Shown piece after piece: positions 23,408-35,300 of a DNA stretch of 64,000 nt. Under the pieces are notes generated by a model. It was given only the letters and a program-made list of their open reading frames with translations, was not told where the DNA came from and did not search any database. The stretch's first letter is position 1, and each line of letters starts with the position of its first letter. The translations under genes were made by a program, and so were the position numbers. The DNA is from Uloborus plumipes (Eukaryota; Arthropoda; Arachnida; Araneae; Uloboridae): contig JAXGGA010002061.1 of the NCBI GenBank assembly GCA_038373865.1, forward strand, positions 62,001 through 126,000. The letters run 5' to 3'.

Positions 23408-23539
23408 TGGGGGCAAAGGGTGCAATCACAATGCAATTTCATAGGAAAACAGCAAAAACCAAGTCCACGTATATGTTAATGCGTTGATTTCTCAAAGACA
23501 GGAGGGAGCGGGGGATTGACCATCTAAATGACGGGCTTG
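23408..23539. repeat. Diverged copy of the hAT-like MITE at 20468
   Basis: GGGGGCAAAGGGTGCAATCACAATGC is followed by a block with GGAAAACAGCAAAAACC, GTTGATTTCTCAAAG and the right end AAATGACGGGCTTG, in the same order as 20505-20634. The left inverted end is not recognisable. Confidence 0.5.
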
Positions 23540-23541
23540 GT

Positions 23542-25130
23542 TATTACAAGAGTTTTCAAATGTGTTAAACAAGTGTGATGAAGCAGAGAAGTTCTAAAAA
23601 TGGTTTCACATAAATATTTTGTAAAATGTGCCAAAACACGTGATTCAAGGTATTTTCTAAAAGGAGACAAAAGTCTGTGATAAAAATAATCATTGTTTTA
23701 ATTGTACCTTTTGAAGTTTTGATTTTTTAAATGTTTGTTATTATAATTACGTAATAAAATGAAATTATATGTAGGGCTAGAGTTACGGGCATAGTTAATG
23801 CAATCTTTTTTTAATTGGAGTGCGTATGAGTTGTGATAATGCTGCTCTATTACCTGAAAAAAAATAATTAAAAACTAAACTTAAGCGCAAAATTCTTTTT
23901 CAACTTTGATTTAATCTAAATTATATAATGACGTAATCTAAAGGATTGACTAAATGACTGGATCATCAAAACAAGTACATTTCATGAAATATCGCCAGCG
24001 TTTACAAAATGTATCAAGAAAATCACAATTATTCTATTAAATCTACGCATTTTTATGTGTTTAAAGAATGCTTTTCATTCCTGTACACTCCTAAATGAGT
24101 TACAAAAAAGCTTCTTTTATGCAATTTTTATACAAAAAGTCACAATTTCATTTAACTGACGAGTTAATTTCGTTCATGTTTTTCCCTTTTCCGAATTTTA
24201 AAAGAATATTTTTTAAGCTGGAACATTTTTTTTCTAAATACCTGCGCTTAGGTTTTCTTTACAGTAGTAGAGTAGCACTGTTCGTTTAATGAGCCTTAAT
24301 CTCACTTTATTTACAATAAGCATTCCGCCCTTTTTCTTGTTTTTTAAGCTAAAAAAAGTAAACTTAAGGAAAAAAATAGGGGAAATTAAATCAGAGACAT
24401 TCTGTTTCAATGTCGAATACTTAACATTTAATTACAGAAATTTCTTGCCAGGATCAAGTTTTTAATTAAGTTTTCCAATTTGAGTATAGATTTATGTTTG
24501 CACAACTGAAGTTCTCTCTAAATATATTTAAGTAGGTGCTTAACATTGAATGAAAAAGGTACAGAAATCGCATTTTATTTAAGAACGGCTTGTATCGTAG
24601 AAAACTATTTGCACTCAATATCCAGTTTACTTTAAAATAATCACAAAACTAGCAATATTACTATTCCAAGGTTGGACTACTAAGGAGCGACATTAGACCT
24701 TATTTTAATATTTGAAGTGTTGAAGCTGTTGCTACACGGTTATACAATTACTTAACATAACTGTAACAACTGAAAAGTCTAAACAAAAAATACTTCTGCA
24801 TGTTGTAATAAAAAATAATTTTATTGTGAAGAAAATTAAAAGTATCATTCAAGGTACTTCAGTGATATTGTTTGCAACGATTTTTCTACTGTCTTTGGGG
24901 ACGATATTCAAAAATATCAAAAATAGTGAAGAAAGTAAAAAAAAAAAAAAAAAAAATGAAGCACAAAAAGTGATACATTATAAAAATCAGACTGTCTCTA
25001 TGTATACGCTATATATCAATAAATATTTGGACAACTACGCAAATGACAATATCTGCAGTCCTAAGAAACGTCGCGCCTCCCGTTAGTTTCTATCGTGTAG
25101 GAAACAACAGCGGCATTAGTCTCATGCAAG
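23542..25130. other. AT-rich stretch, nothing assigned
   Basis: No repeats or element ends recognised. The open frame at 24826-25086 runs through an A-run (24938-24955) and is not credible. Confidence 0.3.
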
Positions 25131-25265
25131 ATGGCACGCATTTTGGAGCTCTCTGATTTCTCGAAAGATATAATTGTCGGGTATCATAAAAATGACCGAT
25201 CCTTAAGGGACATAACTAGCAAGCTGAATTACCCAAAATCAACAGTGGCCTATGTGATTGAATAG
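25131..25265 (+). pseudogene. Tc1-like transposase, N-terminal fragment
   Basis: From ATG 25131 the frame reads ELSDFSKDIIVGYHKNDRSL, then RDITSKLNYPKSTVAYVIE and a stop. It aligns by eye with the first helix-turn-helix of Tc1 transposases: DF-x-x-x-x-IVG, then an I..KL-x-x-PKSTV recognition helix. The next codon should be K before W but is TAG. Everything after about 45 residues is missing, and no inverted terminal repeat was found. It differs from the DD36E family at 48 kb and from the B family at 52 kb. Confidence 0.65.
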
Positions 25266-26024
25266 TGGGATGGTAGAGGTGAGGGAAGAGGTGAAACAAC
25301 ACATACACTATTGCATTAGATTAAACCACCGAAAATGCTATGCTTTTTTTAGTGTTTTATTTACTTTTGCTCTGTTTGCCCAATCTGCATTTTTTGCATG
25401 AAATTATTAACTATAATGTAAATTTTTGAAAAATGACTTATCTGAAGTTAAAAATAATAATTATAATAATAAAATTAATAACAAAAAAGCCTCAGCTCAA
25501 TTTGCTAACGTAAAAAACCTCAAACATTCACCCAGATGCCAAAAATACGAAACACATAACAAAAGAGAAGCTTTCTGCGTTTGCTCTAAAAAGATGAGCA
25601 AGTAATGTTTATTTAAATTTGGTTTTTTCCCGAGTTTTGAAACATAATTAATCACACCACTATCTTAACTATCATAATAATTGTCAGGTTTGCTCCGTAT
25701 TTGAAAAGATTTTATTTGAAGGGAGTATTTGTTACTGAAAAAAAAGTAACTTATAATGTGACACGGAATCAAATTTCGTTGAAATTAACTTTTCATTCAT
25801 TAATGGATCTCGGCGTACAAAAAGTCTTCTTTAACTTATTTAAAATACTGTAGTTAAAGAAGAAAAAATAGTATTTTGAAAACATCTCTCCACCATTATA
25901 CCACCTAATATATTTTTTTTTCTAATCTTAATTCTATTACATAATTAAAAGTTCTTACTACAGAAGTTTACAGTAAAAACCAAAAAGCAACGTCTAACAG
26001 CACAAATAAGTCAAGTTAAAATTC
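25266..26024. other. AT-rich stretch, nothing assigned
   Basis: No credible ORF or repeat. It probably contains the decayed remainder of the Tc1 fragment just upstream. Confidence 0.3.
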
Positions 26025-26030
26025 GGCAAA

Positions 26031-26075
26031 CATGTTTCAAAGGCATAAAGCCTCTTTCTTCAGTACCAAGCAAGA
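26031..26075 (-). ncRNA. Hammerhead-ribozyme-like core
   Basis: On the minus strand CTGAAGA is followed by a stem (AGAGGC, loop TTTAT, GCCTTT) and GAAAC. CUGANGA, stem II and GAAA are the hammerhead core, and Penelope-like elements are known to carry such motifs. One extra A sits between CTGAAGA and the stem. Stem III and a cleavage-site UH are not clear. It may be degenerate or inactive. Confidence 0.35.
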
Positions 26076-26135
26076 AATGAAAAGAACCAAAGTACCGGGA
26101 GAGTTTAAATAGAGAAGGAGCAAAAGCTAGGCCAA

Positions 26136-26429
26136 TCAGGTGTCAGCGTGTGCCAAACACGGATTTGGCGTTGCGTTATCAGAAAATTTAAAGGCATGAA
26201 GTAAAATTGGCGAGATGTGTGGAACTGCAAAGGATTCGTTACAAAGATTACTTAATTTTTTGTGAACATAAAAAGCTTCTAAGAAATCTAACTCGCCAAC
26301 AGTTAAAGGTCTGCAAATAATTTTAGCTTCGGAGAAAACAAATCTATGGCCTGTGTCCCAACAGTGTTTTGCAATTGAGGATTTTGAAAGTTCTTTCTTT
26401 TTAACATAATTTTCGAGTTTCTTTAACAT
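26136..26429 (-). pseudogene. Penelope-like endonuclease C-terminus
   Basis: The 97-codon frame reads SSIAKHCWDTGHRFVFSEAK, then IICRPLTVGELDFLEAFYVH and ESFAVPHISPILL. An H..tgH.F.f..AKI block followed by E..FLEA.(Y/F)IHK is what follows the catalytic GIY-YIG part in Penelope-like proteins. The catalytic GIY and YIG residues themselves would lie upstream and are lost. The reading frame is open to the end of the domain, so this copy is less decayed than others in the window. Confidence 0.6.
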
Positions 26430-26430
26430 A

Positions 26431-27576
26431 AATTTTATAGTAAATAGTATTGATATTTAGTAAGGCTTAACTTGGAAATAAAACTAGAATGTTTGTGTTT
26501 TTGTTTTTTGAAAGCTATTAGAAGACGGTGGGGTATTTTAAAGCGCAAAAAATATCTCCTTCAAAGAACTATGTTTAAAGTTACATTCCAGTCACGTCGA
26601 ACCTTGTATCGCTTAGAATTTCATATCGATTTGTATCACAGGAGGTTAAAAGCTTTTACGGAATTTCCAAGTATATATCCGAATCTTAAACGGTAGTTTA
26701 TTTTCTTAGGTCGAAGTGACGGAAAGCCCTTCTGCAGAAAAAAATAATTCTAAGCCGTAGAATTCTTAGTTGACACTTAAAACCTTAAATTTTTATAAAA
26801 ACGAATGCTACGCAAGCGCGGTGATAAATGAAAAATATTATTTTGATAAGTCTTTTATTTTTCCTGCCATCAATTATATTTTCTTCTCCACTCTCTTGAG
26901 TGTCCATTTAAAATGGTTAAAATATAGTGAAATTACCTTTATTATTGTTCTTTTTTTAAGTTTTAGAGTAAAAGTATAAAGAGTGTTACTACTCGTAATT
27001 CTTATATATTTTACTGGAAACCCTGAATTTATTTTCGTTCATTTTTATTTATGCTATAGAAAAAATATCACGAGAAGCATTTTTCTCTTTCCCAAGTCTA
27101 TTATAATGTTTAATTTTGCGGAATTATGTTGTAGTAATTATTTTTCATATAAAATTATTTATGACCTGTCCAGAATTGGTACACACAACACATAAGTCCT
27201 GCATATGAAAGTAAGTAAATTGTTTGCACATAAATACATTTTTAAGGTGACAAAATCTGCAAGAAAGCTAATGTGAAATCGAACCAGTTTCAACGATGTA
27301 AAAACCAACAAGATACAAACTCACTAAGAGTGCAGAGGAATGGAGTAATAATATAGAGTTATGGAAGCTCCTATTTTTTTTAGCAGTCGTAGGTAGTCCT
27401 TCTTGATATTTATGTTACGGAAGATCTTGTGATATGGCAGGTCATATCAAAGAGGCAGTAAGAGCCTGGTCATATTACAATGACCCTTCTCTATCTCTTT
27501 TCTTCTATTTTGAATCTCAACAAATTAAATCACGAACTTGCTCCAGGGTCTCCATAAATACGTCTCTCCTTACTCC
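26431..27576. other. AT-rich stretch, nothing assigned
   Basis: Short AT-driven frames at 26472-27195 only. A patch at 27290-27480 is more balanced and may once have been coding, but it is not recognisable. Confidence 0.3.
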
Positions 27577-28345
27577 GTTCGGCTCCAACATGGTAAGCAA
27601 TTTATGTACTTTTTGTCGTTCTAGTTGCTGTAAAACAGGAAAGCAGTATATCTTAAGTCGGATATAAATAATATCAAGTTTATCATAGTCATATCAAGTT
27701 TATCATACTAAAAGAACATTTTGAAATGGATAAAAAAGACATAATCTGAAAAATAAAACACCTACTTGTTTAGCTGTGCCCTCTTTTTCCATGTCGTGAA
27801 TGTCATCAAAAATGTCCAGACCTGCACCGATATCCTTAAATGTACCAAGATTTTTAAGAAGTGACATTCTGTTAAAGAGGCTTCTGATTTGTGAAGAAGT
27901 CATATATTCAGAAGGTTGAAATATTTTCCCCCATTATGATCTATTTGTTTTCTCATTTCTTTGGGTGTGTTTTCTGGTAATGATTTTATACCAGTTTTTT
28001 TCCTTTCATGAAAATATTATAGACATACATATTTTGTTTATAAGAGAAATGTGTCTTTTTTTCTGTTGGAAAGAGCCCAACCTCTTTGAAACTCATTTAG
28101 ATTCTTGGTACGTTTTATAAGGTTTTTAGGTTCAGTTGCTAAAATAGTAGATTTGCTACAGGACGATTTTAACTTAGATTGTGTCTTTTTTATTCATTTC
28201 AAAATATTCTTTTAGTATTATAAACTTGATATGACAGGATATATTATTTTATATCAGACTTAAGATACACTGCTTTCCTGTTTTACAGCAACTAGAACGA
28301 CAAGAAGTATAGAAATTTCTCACCATGTTGGAGCCGAATGGAATA
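27577..28345. repeat. Inverted repeat (arms about 170 bases) around a coding-like core
   Basis: The left arm 27577-27745 and right arm 28176-28345 match in inverse orientation. They share CGGCTCCAACATGGT, GTCGTTCTAGTTGCTGTAAA, CAGGAAAGCAGT, ATCTTAAGTC and TTTTGAAATG(G/A)ATAAAAAAG. The left arm additionally duplicates ATATCAAGTTTATCATA. Identity is about 85-90 percent. The spacer contains the pseudogene at 27766-28184. A foldback-type element or an inverted duplication of one exon region are both possible. Confidence 0.6.
27766..28184 (-). pseudogene. Decayed coding sequence between inverted arms
   Basis: The minus-strand reading from 28184 gives KNLIKRTKNLNEFQRGWALS, NRKKDTFLL, stop, TKYVCL, stop, YFHERKKTGIKSLPENTPKE and MRKQIDHNGG. 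After a one-base shift in the G/A run at 27925-27933 it gives IFQPSEYMTSSQIRSLFNRM and GLDIFDDIHDMEKEGTAKQ. The second frame stays open for 67 codons (27703-27903). A donor-like GTAGGTG follows AKQ at 27765. Composition is clearly protein-like. The stops are at 28038-28040 and 28017-28019. I do not recognise the family. It could be a host exon captured and inverted, or part of an unknown element. Confidence 0.4.
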
Positions 28346-30200
28346 AAGAGAGAAGTAGCAAAAAACGTCACCTGGACAAATAAAAATATATAGTTTTTTG
28401 ACTTACACTATGTATTTTTGGGAATTCATTTTCAATTTGGTTTCAACTGTATAACCATCTTCAGGTGCCATTTCAACTAGTTAGGAAACTGTGATATAAT
28501 AGTGCAACAAATAATAGCAATGCATATCTTAAAACAGGTAATTGGCCTTTTTTCTCTAACGCCGAAAAACACTCATTTTGCAAAGTTTAGAGCCGAATGA
28601 TGCAAAAACCGAAAGAGTAGCCATAGGTTTGTTAACTGATTGTGTTTCTGGGACAAGAAAGGCTTCTACTCCAGCTAGTTTTATATCTGGTCACTCGTGG
28701 TGCAAGAAGATAATGACCCTCAAAGTCATGTAATTTCGCGATTTCAGAAAAAAATATTTCAATATGCAAAATATCAACCACACATATTTTTATGTTTTTG
28801 GATACTACTCTTTAGTGCGTATTTACTGATATGTGCACTTCAGTGGTTTACTGTTGCCACAAGAAGAATTGGTCGGTCAAAGTTGCATTAAAAAAACTAT
28901 ATTTCGTACAACTTTGAGTGACCTCTGACCTTTGCGCCAAGACTCGTCCACAAATATTTATGTACTTACAATTAGTGGGAATATAGTAGAACACAAAATA
29001 ATTGTCAGTTTTGCAGTTAACTCCTAAAGCAAAAAGCATTGGCTTATCTAAGTTGGCATGTCTTTACTGAAAAAATGAGCTAAGTCCAACTTTGACCTCC
29101 CAAAACGAAAAGAAAAAAAAATTGCAAAAATAAAAAAAAAACATGTGTTTAATAATTTTAAGTAAAGACCATATTCTGAAATTTTCAGCGAAATCAAAAA
29201 TGTCAAGTTTTTTGACTGCCTAATTCTTAAAAAAAAACGGCTCTTAAAATGGAAATTGGAGGACTTGGGGACGATGAACATATTAGCGTGCCACAGTCAC
29301 CATTAGTTAATACGTGTAACTTCTAGGGAATGGGATCGAACCTAGGAGCCTCTTGTTATGACTCCAATGACTTAGCGTTTAGCATTGAGTATTTTTACAT
29401 AATTGATATTTATATATTGGGGGACCATTTTATTTTTCGTGGATATCTTTTCCTCAGATTACACTTCTTTGTAATGAAAAATGGCTTCCTCGTAACTAAG
29501 AAAATCGTGTTGTCAGCAAAGCTTCAATTACGTGCAAAAAAAAAACGTTGATAATACCAAAACACTAAGGTATTTATTTAAAATTTACTAAATATACTGT
29601 GTAAAAACTTCATAGTTCTTCCAAACAGTCAATTGTTTAAATATACAATTTTTTTATAGAACCAAAATGACTTGGTAGCTATATACAGGCCACTGGCATG
29701 TATTCTAATACTGTAGAAAAAAAACATTTCAGAAGAAATATTTTCTGAAAATTACATGAATATATGATTTGAAATATTTATACTTTGGGAGTTTAAAATG
29801 CTTTATGAAAGTTTATTGTGCGAAATGGGATTACATACTGAAGAAAAAAAATCGTTTATATAGCTGAGAAGTTTTCACAAGAGTGCTTTTAACAATATTT
29901 CAAATAAATTGGTCATTTTTTTTATCGATATCTAAATAATTATCCGTCCTTCCCAAATCAGTAGCTACATTAAGATCAAAAATTGTGTCCCAAATTAATT
30001 GCTACATTTGAACACTTTTGAACCAAATACTGAAATTGTTGCTTAAAATTGTAAATAATTTTTTTTTGGAGTTTACTGGTTGCTATGCACCGATACGAAA
30101 CATTTACTGACTGAATCTTAACTTGTTAAATCACAATCAATTAGTTTCAAAGATCTAGGGTTTGCATAATATCAAACCATGCCCCATTCTACAAGGACTT
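28346..30200. other. AT-rich stretch, nothing assigned
   Basis: Several short frames (28697-29551) without domains. No inverted ends found. Confidence 0.3.
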
Positions 30201-30238
30201 TTACACCAGTAATCGCAAAAATGAGATTACTGGTGTAA
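30201..30238. repeat. Perfect hairpin, 14-base stem
   Basis: TTACACCAGTAATC and GATTACTGGTGTAA are separated by ten bases. It is the first of two adjacent hairpins. It could be an RNA structure, a recombination site or the end of a small foldback element. Confidence 0.6.
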
Positions 30239-30266
30239 TATCTTATCGCGTGAGTCTATGATAAAG

Positions 30267-30318
30267 ACAATGAAATCACAGCTCATAGCGTTAATCTATG
30301 AGCTGTGAATTCATTGTT
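30267..30318. repeat. Hairpin, about 20-base stem
   Basis: ACAATGAAATCACAGCTCATAG pairs with its near-inverse at 30296-30317 (CTATGAGCTGTGAATTCATT) across a seven-base loop, with one internal mismatch. It lies 28 bases after the hairpin at 30201. The sequence is unrelated to the first hairpin. Confidence 0.55.
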
Positions 30319-30343
30319 ACGCAAACTTTTTTTTTTTTTTTTT

Positions 30344-30702
30344 AGTTCACCCAACCTTTTGAGACCCAACCTTTTACTACTTGCGGGTCGCATCCTAAAA
30401 TAAACAGGCTCTCGCCGGCCAGAACCCATATAAAACTTAACACTTTCGAATTTTTCTCGACCCTTAGGGAGATATAGAAAAGGAAAAATAATTAAAACTA
30501 ATAATTGTTGCTGTCTTTACGTGCATTTTTTAAAATTAAATACATCTGTTTTCGGGAAAATATCTGAGTTTTTGGCTCTAAATTTTCAACATTGTCATTA
30601 GTTATTCATTTCGACTAATAACATTAAACAAAACAGCGGGTCGCATAGCATAGATTCGTGGACCAGATGTAGATCGCGGGCAGTACGTTGCCGACTGCCT
30701 GG
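30344..30702. mobile_element. hAT-like remnant
   Basis: The left part has CCCAACCTTTTGAGACCC, TTGCGGGTCGCATCC and CTCGCCGGCC. The right part has GCGGGTCGCATAGC, GATCGCGGGC and CGTTGCCGACTGCCTG. These wordings are typical of the ends of ZBED/Charlie-type hAT elements (CAG-G-GTCGGCAACC with a following CGGCCCGCG). No transposase remains. The 8-base target duplication is not clear. Confidence 0.45.
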
Positions 30703-32117
30703 TACACAGGTACAAATTCTTATAAAATGGAACATGATTTTAAAGTGCAAATTCTCAATTTTTATTGGTTATTTGGTACAAATTCAACAAGGGAAGAAGG
30801 AAAAACTAGCTTTGAGAAAATCTTTTTACTTGAGAAGAGAGCAATTTAAAATCTAAAAAATGTGTTCGAATAAAATCATTAAAAAATCGATAGAAATATT
30901 TAGTGTAAAAGTATTCAATATATTATAACGTAGCAACTAATTTTGGACAGATGGAGTGTACGTCTAAATAACATTCATGAAGCACAAAACACTAAATTTT
31001 CTCTGTATTCTAAAAACTAACAAATACACATTTTGAGAGTTTTTTTTTTTTTTTTTGTAAAAAAAATAAATAAATAAAGAGTATTAAAAGATATTTTTAA
31101 ACGTGGTTTCAAAAAAAAAAAAAAAATAGTTTCTTCCTTTTATTATCTTTGAAAAAAAAAAAAAAAAACCTTAAAACATAAATTAAAACTTAAATTAGTT
31201 GAGTTGTATATGTATCAGGGAGGGAAGGGGGGAAGCATAAGAATTTTCATACTTATTAGTATTGGCACTATTTCATGAATATGCACCTTTGATATCATAT
31301 TAAACTATGTCATTGAAGATTTAAATATTCTCTTTTTTTCAGCAAGCACACAGATGCCCTTAAAAACCTAATGCACTAAATCTTTTCAACTATTTTACTT
31401 CAAAAGCATCAATTCTGTGTTAGTAGAGCTCAAGCGTATTTTAAAATGCAAGAAGATATTCATGTCTGCTCGTGGCTCATTGATGTTCCTCCCGTATGAT
31501 AATTTGGAAGGAATTACTCTTTATCGTAGTAAAGGAGGCGCAGATTTCGACTGCAAATTCTTATTTTATATTCATTGATAGGTATCTCTAGTTTTAGAAA
31601 CCTAATGGTACAGTTTCGCTTAGGTTAGATGATTTTAGGAATTTGAGCTGCATTTATCTTTAAGAATGATTGTAAATCAGGTCGGTACAAACTTAACGCA
31701 TGCACACGTAAGTTAAGTTTAAATGATTATATATTGCATATAGTGCAGATATTAATTAAAACCATCAGAAATAAAGATAAAATCTATGCAGAACTTGTGG
31801 TTCAACGTTCAAATGCCAAATGCTGAAAAATGTTTTAAAACATATGTTGCACTTGTTAGGTTGTATAATAAACTACCGATCAGAAGCGGAGTAGGGACAC
31901 TGTAATCGCGGATAATCAAAAAAAAAAAGAGAAAGATAAGGGTAAAAACGATTCCAGTGAATGCAATAGCTAAAAGAAGTCAAAAATACGAAACTCACAT
32001 TTATTCTGCAGTACTCTGGCCAGAATGCAAAACTCACCACAAAAAACTACGATGTGTTATGAATACACAAGAGTAATGCATGTAACCAAATATGTATTGT
32101 TTGGGAATCATTAACTC
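30703..32117. other. AT-rich stretch with A/T homopolymers
   Basis: Homopolymer runs of 14-18 at about 31039-31055, 31111-31126 and 31151-31168 may mark old poly(A) tails. Nothing else is identifiable. Confidence 0.3.
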
Positions 32118-32399
32118 GATGTTGTTGTTGTTGTCTTGTGCCAGCAAGGCTGGCAATTTGGGGTGCGCTGCTTCACTTTGCAACTGTACTATAATTTGGT
32201 GTGAAGTCCGACTTTCACATTACACGCATGCCACAAGTACCCGTTTATAGGGTAGGCAACCTTTCACAGCACGGCAACACATTCACACAAAGAAAGGACA
32301 AAGACATGAGAGAGAAAGCACATCCATGCCCAGGCCGGGATTCGAACCCGGAACCACAACATCCGTGGCAGACTGATCTGACCACTAGACAAGACGGCA
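32118..32399 (-). mobile_element. tRNA-derived SINE
   Basis: On the minus strand a tRNA-like head begins TGCCGTCTTGTCTAGTGG with an A box (GTCTAGTGGTC, 32380-32390) and a perfect B box GGTTCGAATCC (32338-32348) inside a paired T-arm (CCGGG...CCCGG). A non-tRNA body of about 200 bases follows, ending in a (CAA)n-type tail next to 32118. An internal RNA polymerase III promoter plus a simple tail defines a SINE. The acceptor-stem ends do not pair well, so it is not a functional tRNA gene. The head most resembles tRNA-Glu or tRNA-Gly, but I am not sure. Confidence 0.85.
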
Positions 32400-35300
32400 A
32401 TTAATTTCGTTTCTTCAGTTTTACAAGCACAGTACATTATTGTGAGATGATTCAATATTTGATGTGGAAACCTTTGTTCCCAATACAGCTTGGATACTAT
32501 CAGGTATGGAAATACTTAAATTTTTACAATAATCTAGTGTAATTTCGGTAATCTACAAGTTTGCTTTATAGTTTCTCTTAAGTCCGAAAGTGAAGTGGGG
32601 TTATGCTCAGAAACTTTGCGCTTTAAAATAACCCAATAGTTTACGACTGGGTTTAGATCCGGGGTATTTCTGGGAAACTGCCCCCAATGATCTGAAAATT
32701 TCGGGAACAATAATGTTTATCAAATGATCAATCTCCTCAATTTGCAAAAACATAATTTGCAGCCTACAACAAACTAAAACCAGATACAACAGTATGGCTG
32801 CAAATTGAATGAGAGATAAAATGGAAGAATTTAAGATGCTGCATTATTAAAAAAATAAAAAAAAAACACGTACATAGTTTAAACTTATACTTTAATTAGA
32901 AGGTATAATATGAGTAAATGTTCATAGAAGAAACATATAATAAGGTACTTTTTCAATGAAAGAAACAGTTAGATTAAGCAGTAAGTTACCTTTTTTAATC
33001 CAGGGCTAAGGCAGAACTATATACAACCACTGCCAGTCCAGTTATACCACCCAGAGACCTTAGGTTCATTCTCAACAAGATTCATCTGTCTGGATCCAGT
33101 AACTGAAATGGAGACAGAAAAAATCTTATAGAAGCGAAGAATGCGAACAAACTGGTAGCTAAAATAAAATTGGTACACCAGTGAGAAAACAGCAATAGTA
33201 CGGTTCAAATCGCAAATTGAAGGTTAAGCTAGGATATTACTGTCTAATCCAGACTGATAAGTCCTAAAGAGGACTTAATTGCAATTTGTGGATGTCACAA
33301 CCGAGCTAGTGGTGAATGTAACATAGTAAATTTGAGTTTTAATTTCAAACCAAGATCAGCAAGTTTATCGTCATTTAAAAGCCATTCATGTAACCAATTA
33401 GAAATAGCTTAATTGCGTTTATTTCAATTAAATTTCTTCAATTTTCAGATTGAGTTCCTTCATAAATGTTTCTGCAAATGAATATTTATTTTAAATTTAG
33501 TGTAGTTACTTTCATAAGTTAATCTTCAACACATATTTTTTTTTTTTCAACAAAAACAGTAAAAGGATCATTTTGCTCGAAATTTATTTAAATATTTTTT
33601 TGCAAGATTACATTATTCTCATTCCCTTTTCTCAATTTAGAACACGCAAGTAGTTAACCAACGAGTAGTTTCAGACTAATCTCCTGATTTTCATGAATGT
33701 TATCAAGTCAACAGTTGCTCCACTTGAGCAGAAAACCGACCAAAGGCAGAAACCGAAAATCCGGGTACTTTCCATAGGAAAACTATTTAATCCATTTTAC
33801 GTTTCTGCTTTACGTCAATGTGGAACTTGGCCCTTAGTCAGTTTTCGTTTGAGAGTAGAAAATAGTATAAACAGTATTATTCTGCATTGCTATTTAAATC
33901 ATCTATTTTTTTTTTTTTTTTTTTAATTTGCAGGGTCTGCTTTTTTTTTTTTTTTTTTTGTACCTGAAAAGTAACCCAAAATCCTGTGTCCCAAATCCTG
34001 TAACTCAAAAGCAATGCAGTAGGGAAAACATTTCTTTGAGGAAATTTCAACGACTGATAAAATGGAAATTATTATCTGCTGAACATTAAAAAAAAAATGC
34101 AACTTTGAAACTTATATTTTTAATGGAACATACAGTGCCTGTATCCACTAACCTTGAAGACAGTCTAATGACTAATGCCACTTCACTTGGAAAAGCAAAT
34201 TTAATACATTCCACTGTCGTCTCGTTTTTGAATAATATTTAAGCCTCCTCCATGAATAAAATCTGAAGTAGAAGCCTATTAGAAACTCCTTTGTAGTGAA
34301 TAGAATAGGAATCTAAATTTCTGAAAGGGCTTGTATAGAAGAAGAAAGCATTTCTTTACTTCTTCAGAAGTGTTTAGTCTTGTACGAAGAATAATTTAGA
34401 TTTTTACCGCTGCTTTTTTACAGCAGGTTACTTCGAGACATTTTATTTCGCATTGTCGTTATTACTGAAAAATGAAGAATGGGAGTGGTTCAGTGAATTT
34501 TACATAGCTTTGAAAACGATGCCTTTAAGATTTTATCTTGAATAAAGCGATGGTCCTATTGTACTTTTTTTTGTAAGAAATAATGCTGCATTTTATGAAT
34601 TTTATGAATTCTGAATGCGTGGCATTTGAATGTTGGATCTTTGCCTAAAAATGATATGGGTGTACTTTTTTTTTCTAAGTTAAAAGCTGGATTACCGATA
34701 AAATTTTAGTCAAATAAAATTTCGTTTTCATTGGAAAAGTTTCTTTTTTTTCAAAGATTTTCAAATAATTGTAAAATAAAAAATTAATCAAAATTGGAAT
34801 TATTAGGGGAGAATGTATCATTAGATACTTCTAACAGAAGGAAAGCAGTCTATTAAAAATTCAAATGACATTGTTTGGGCCTTTTTATTGTCAAAGAGAA
34901 TGTGGAAAATATTTTCTATACTTTAATCTTTAAATGGGCATTTTTCTGTAATAATATAGAGCATTATGATTTTATTAAAAAACACATGCATTGGTTGGTT
35001 TTAAAAGTTAAAAAATATATATAAACTGGAGAGAGAAATTATTTTCTCCCTTATATTAATAGAAATTTATCAATAAATTTATGCTGAAAATTAAATTATA
35101 ATGAAATATTTGAAAGGTAAATGTCCGAAAAAACATTCATAGTAAACATGATTAGGTTCATATAAACCAAATTTTATTAAAATAACATTTCCTAATTACT
35201 TAAGAGGTTATAACCAATAACTGGTAATATAATGATTAAAAATAGCCTATGTGTTTGATTAAATAGTTTAAGAGCAAAATAAACATATATTTTGAATATT

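Larger units (their letters stand above)
26025..26430 (-). mobile_element. Penelope-like retroelement, 3' end only
   Basis: It contains the C-terminal part of a GIY-YIG endonuclease-type ORF followed by about 110 bases of downstream sequence ending in a hammerhead-like core (26031-26075). This order is typical of Penelope-like elements. The reverse transcriptase is absent, and upstream of 26430 the sequence is plain AT-rich, so this is a strongly 5'-truncated copy. Confidence 0.6.

Noticed and set aside
32327..32399. tRNA gene on the minus strand.
   Set aside because: A and B boxes are good, but the acceptor stem does not pair and a long body with a simple tail follows, so it is the head of a SINE.
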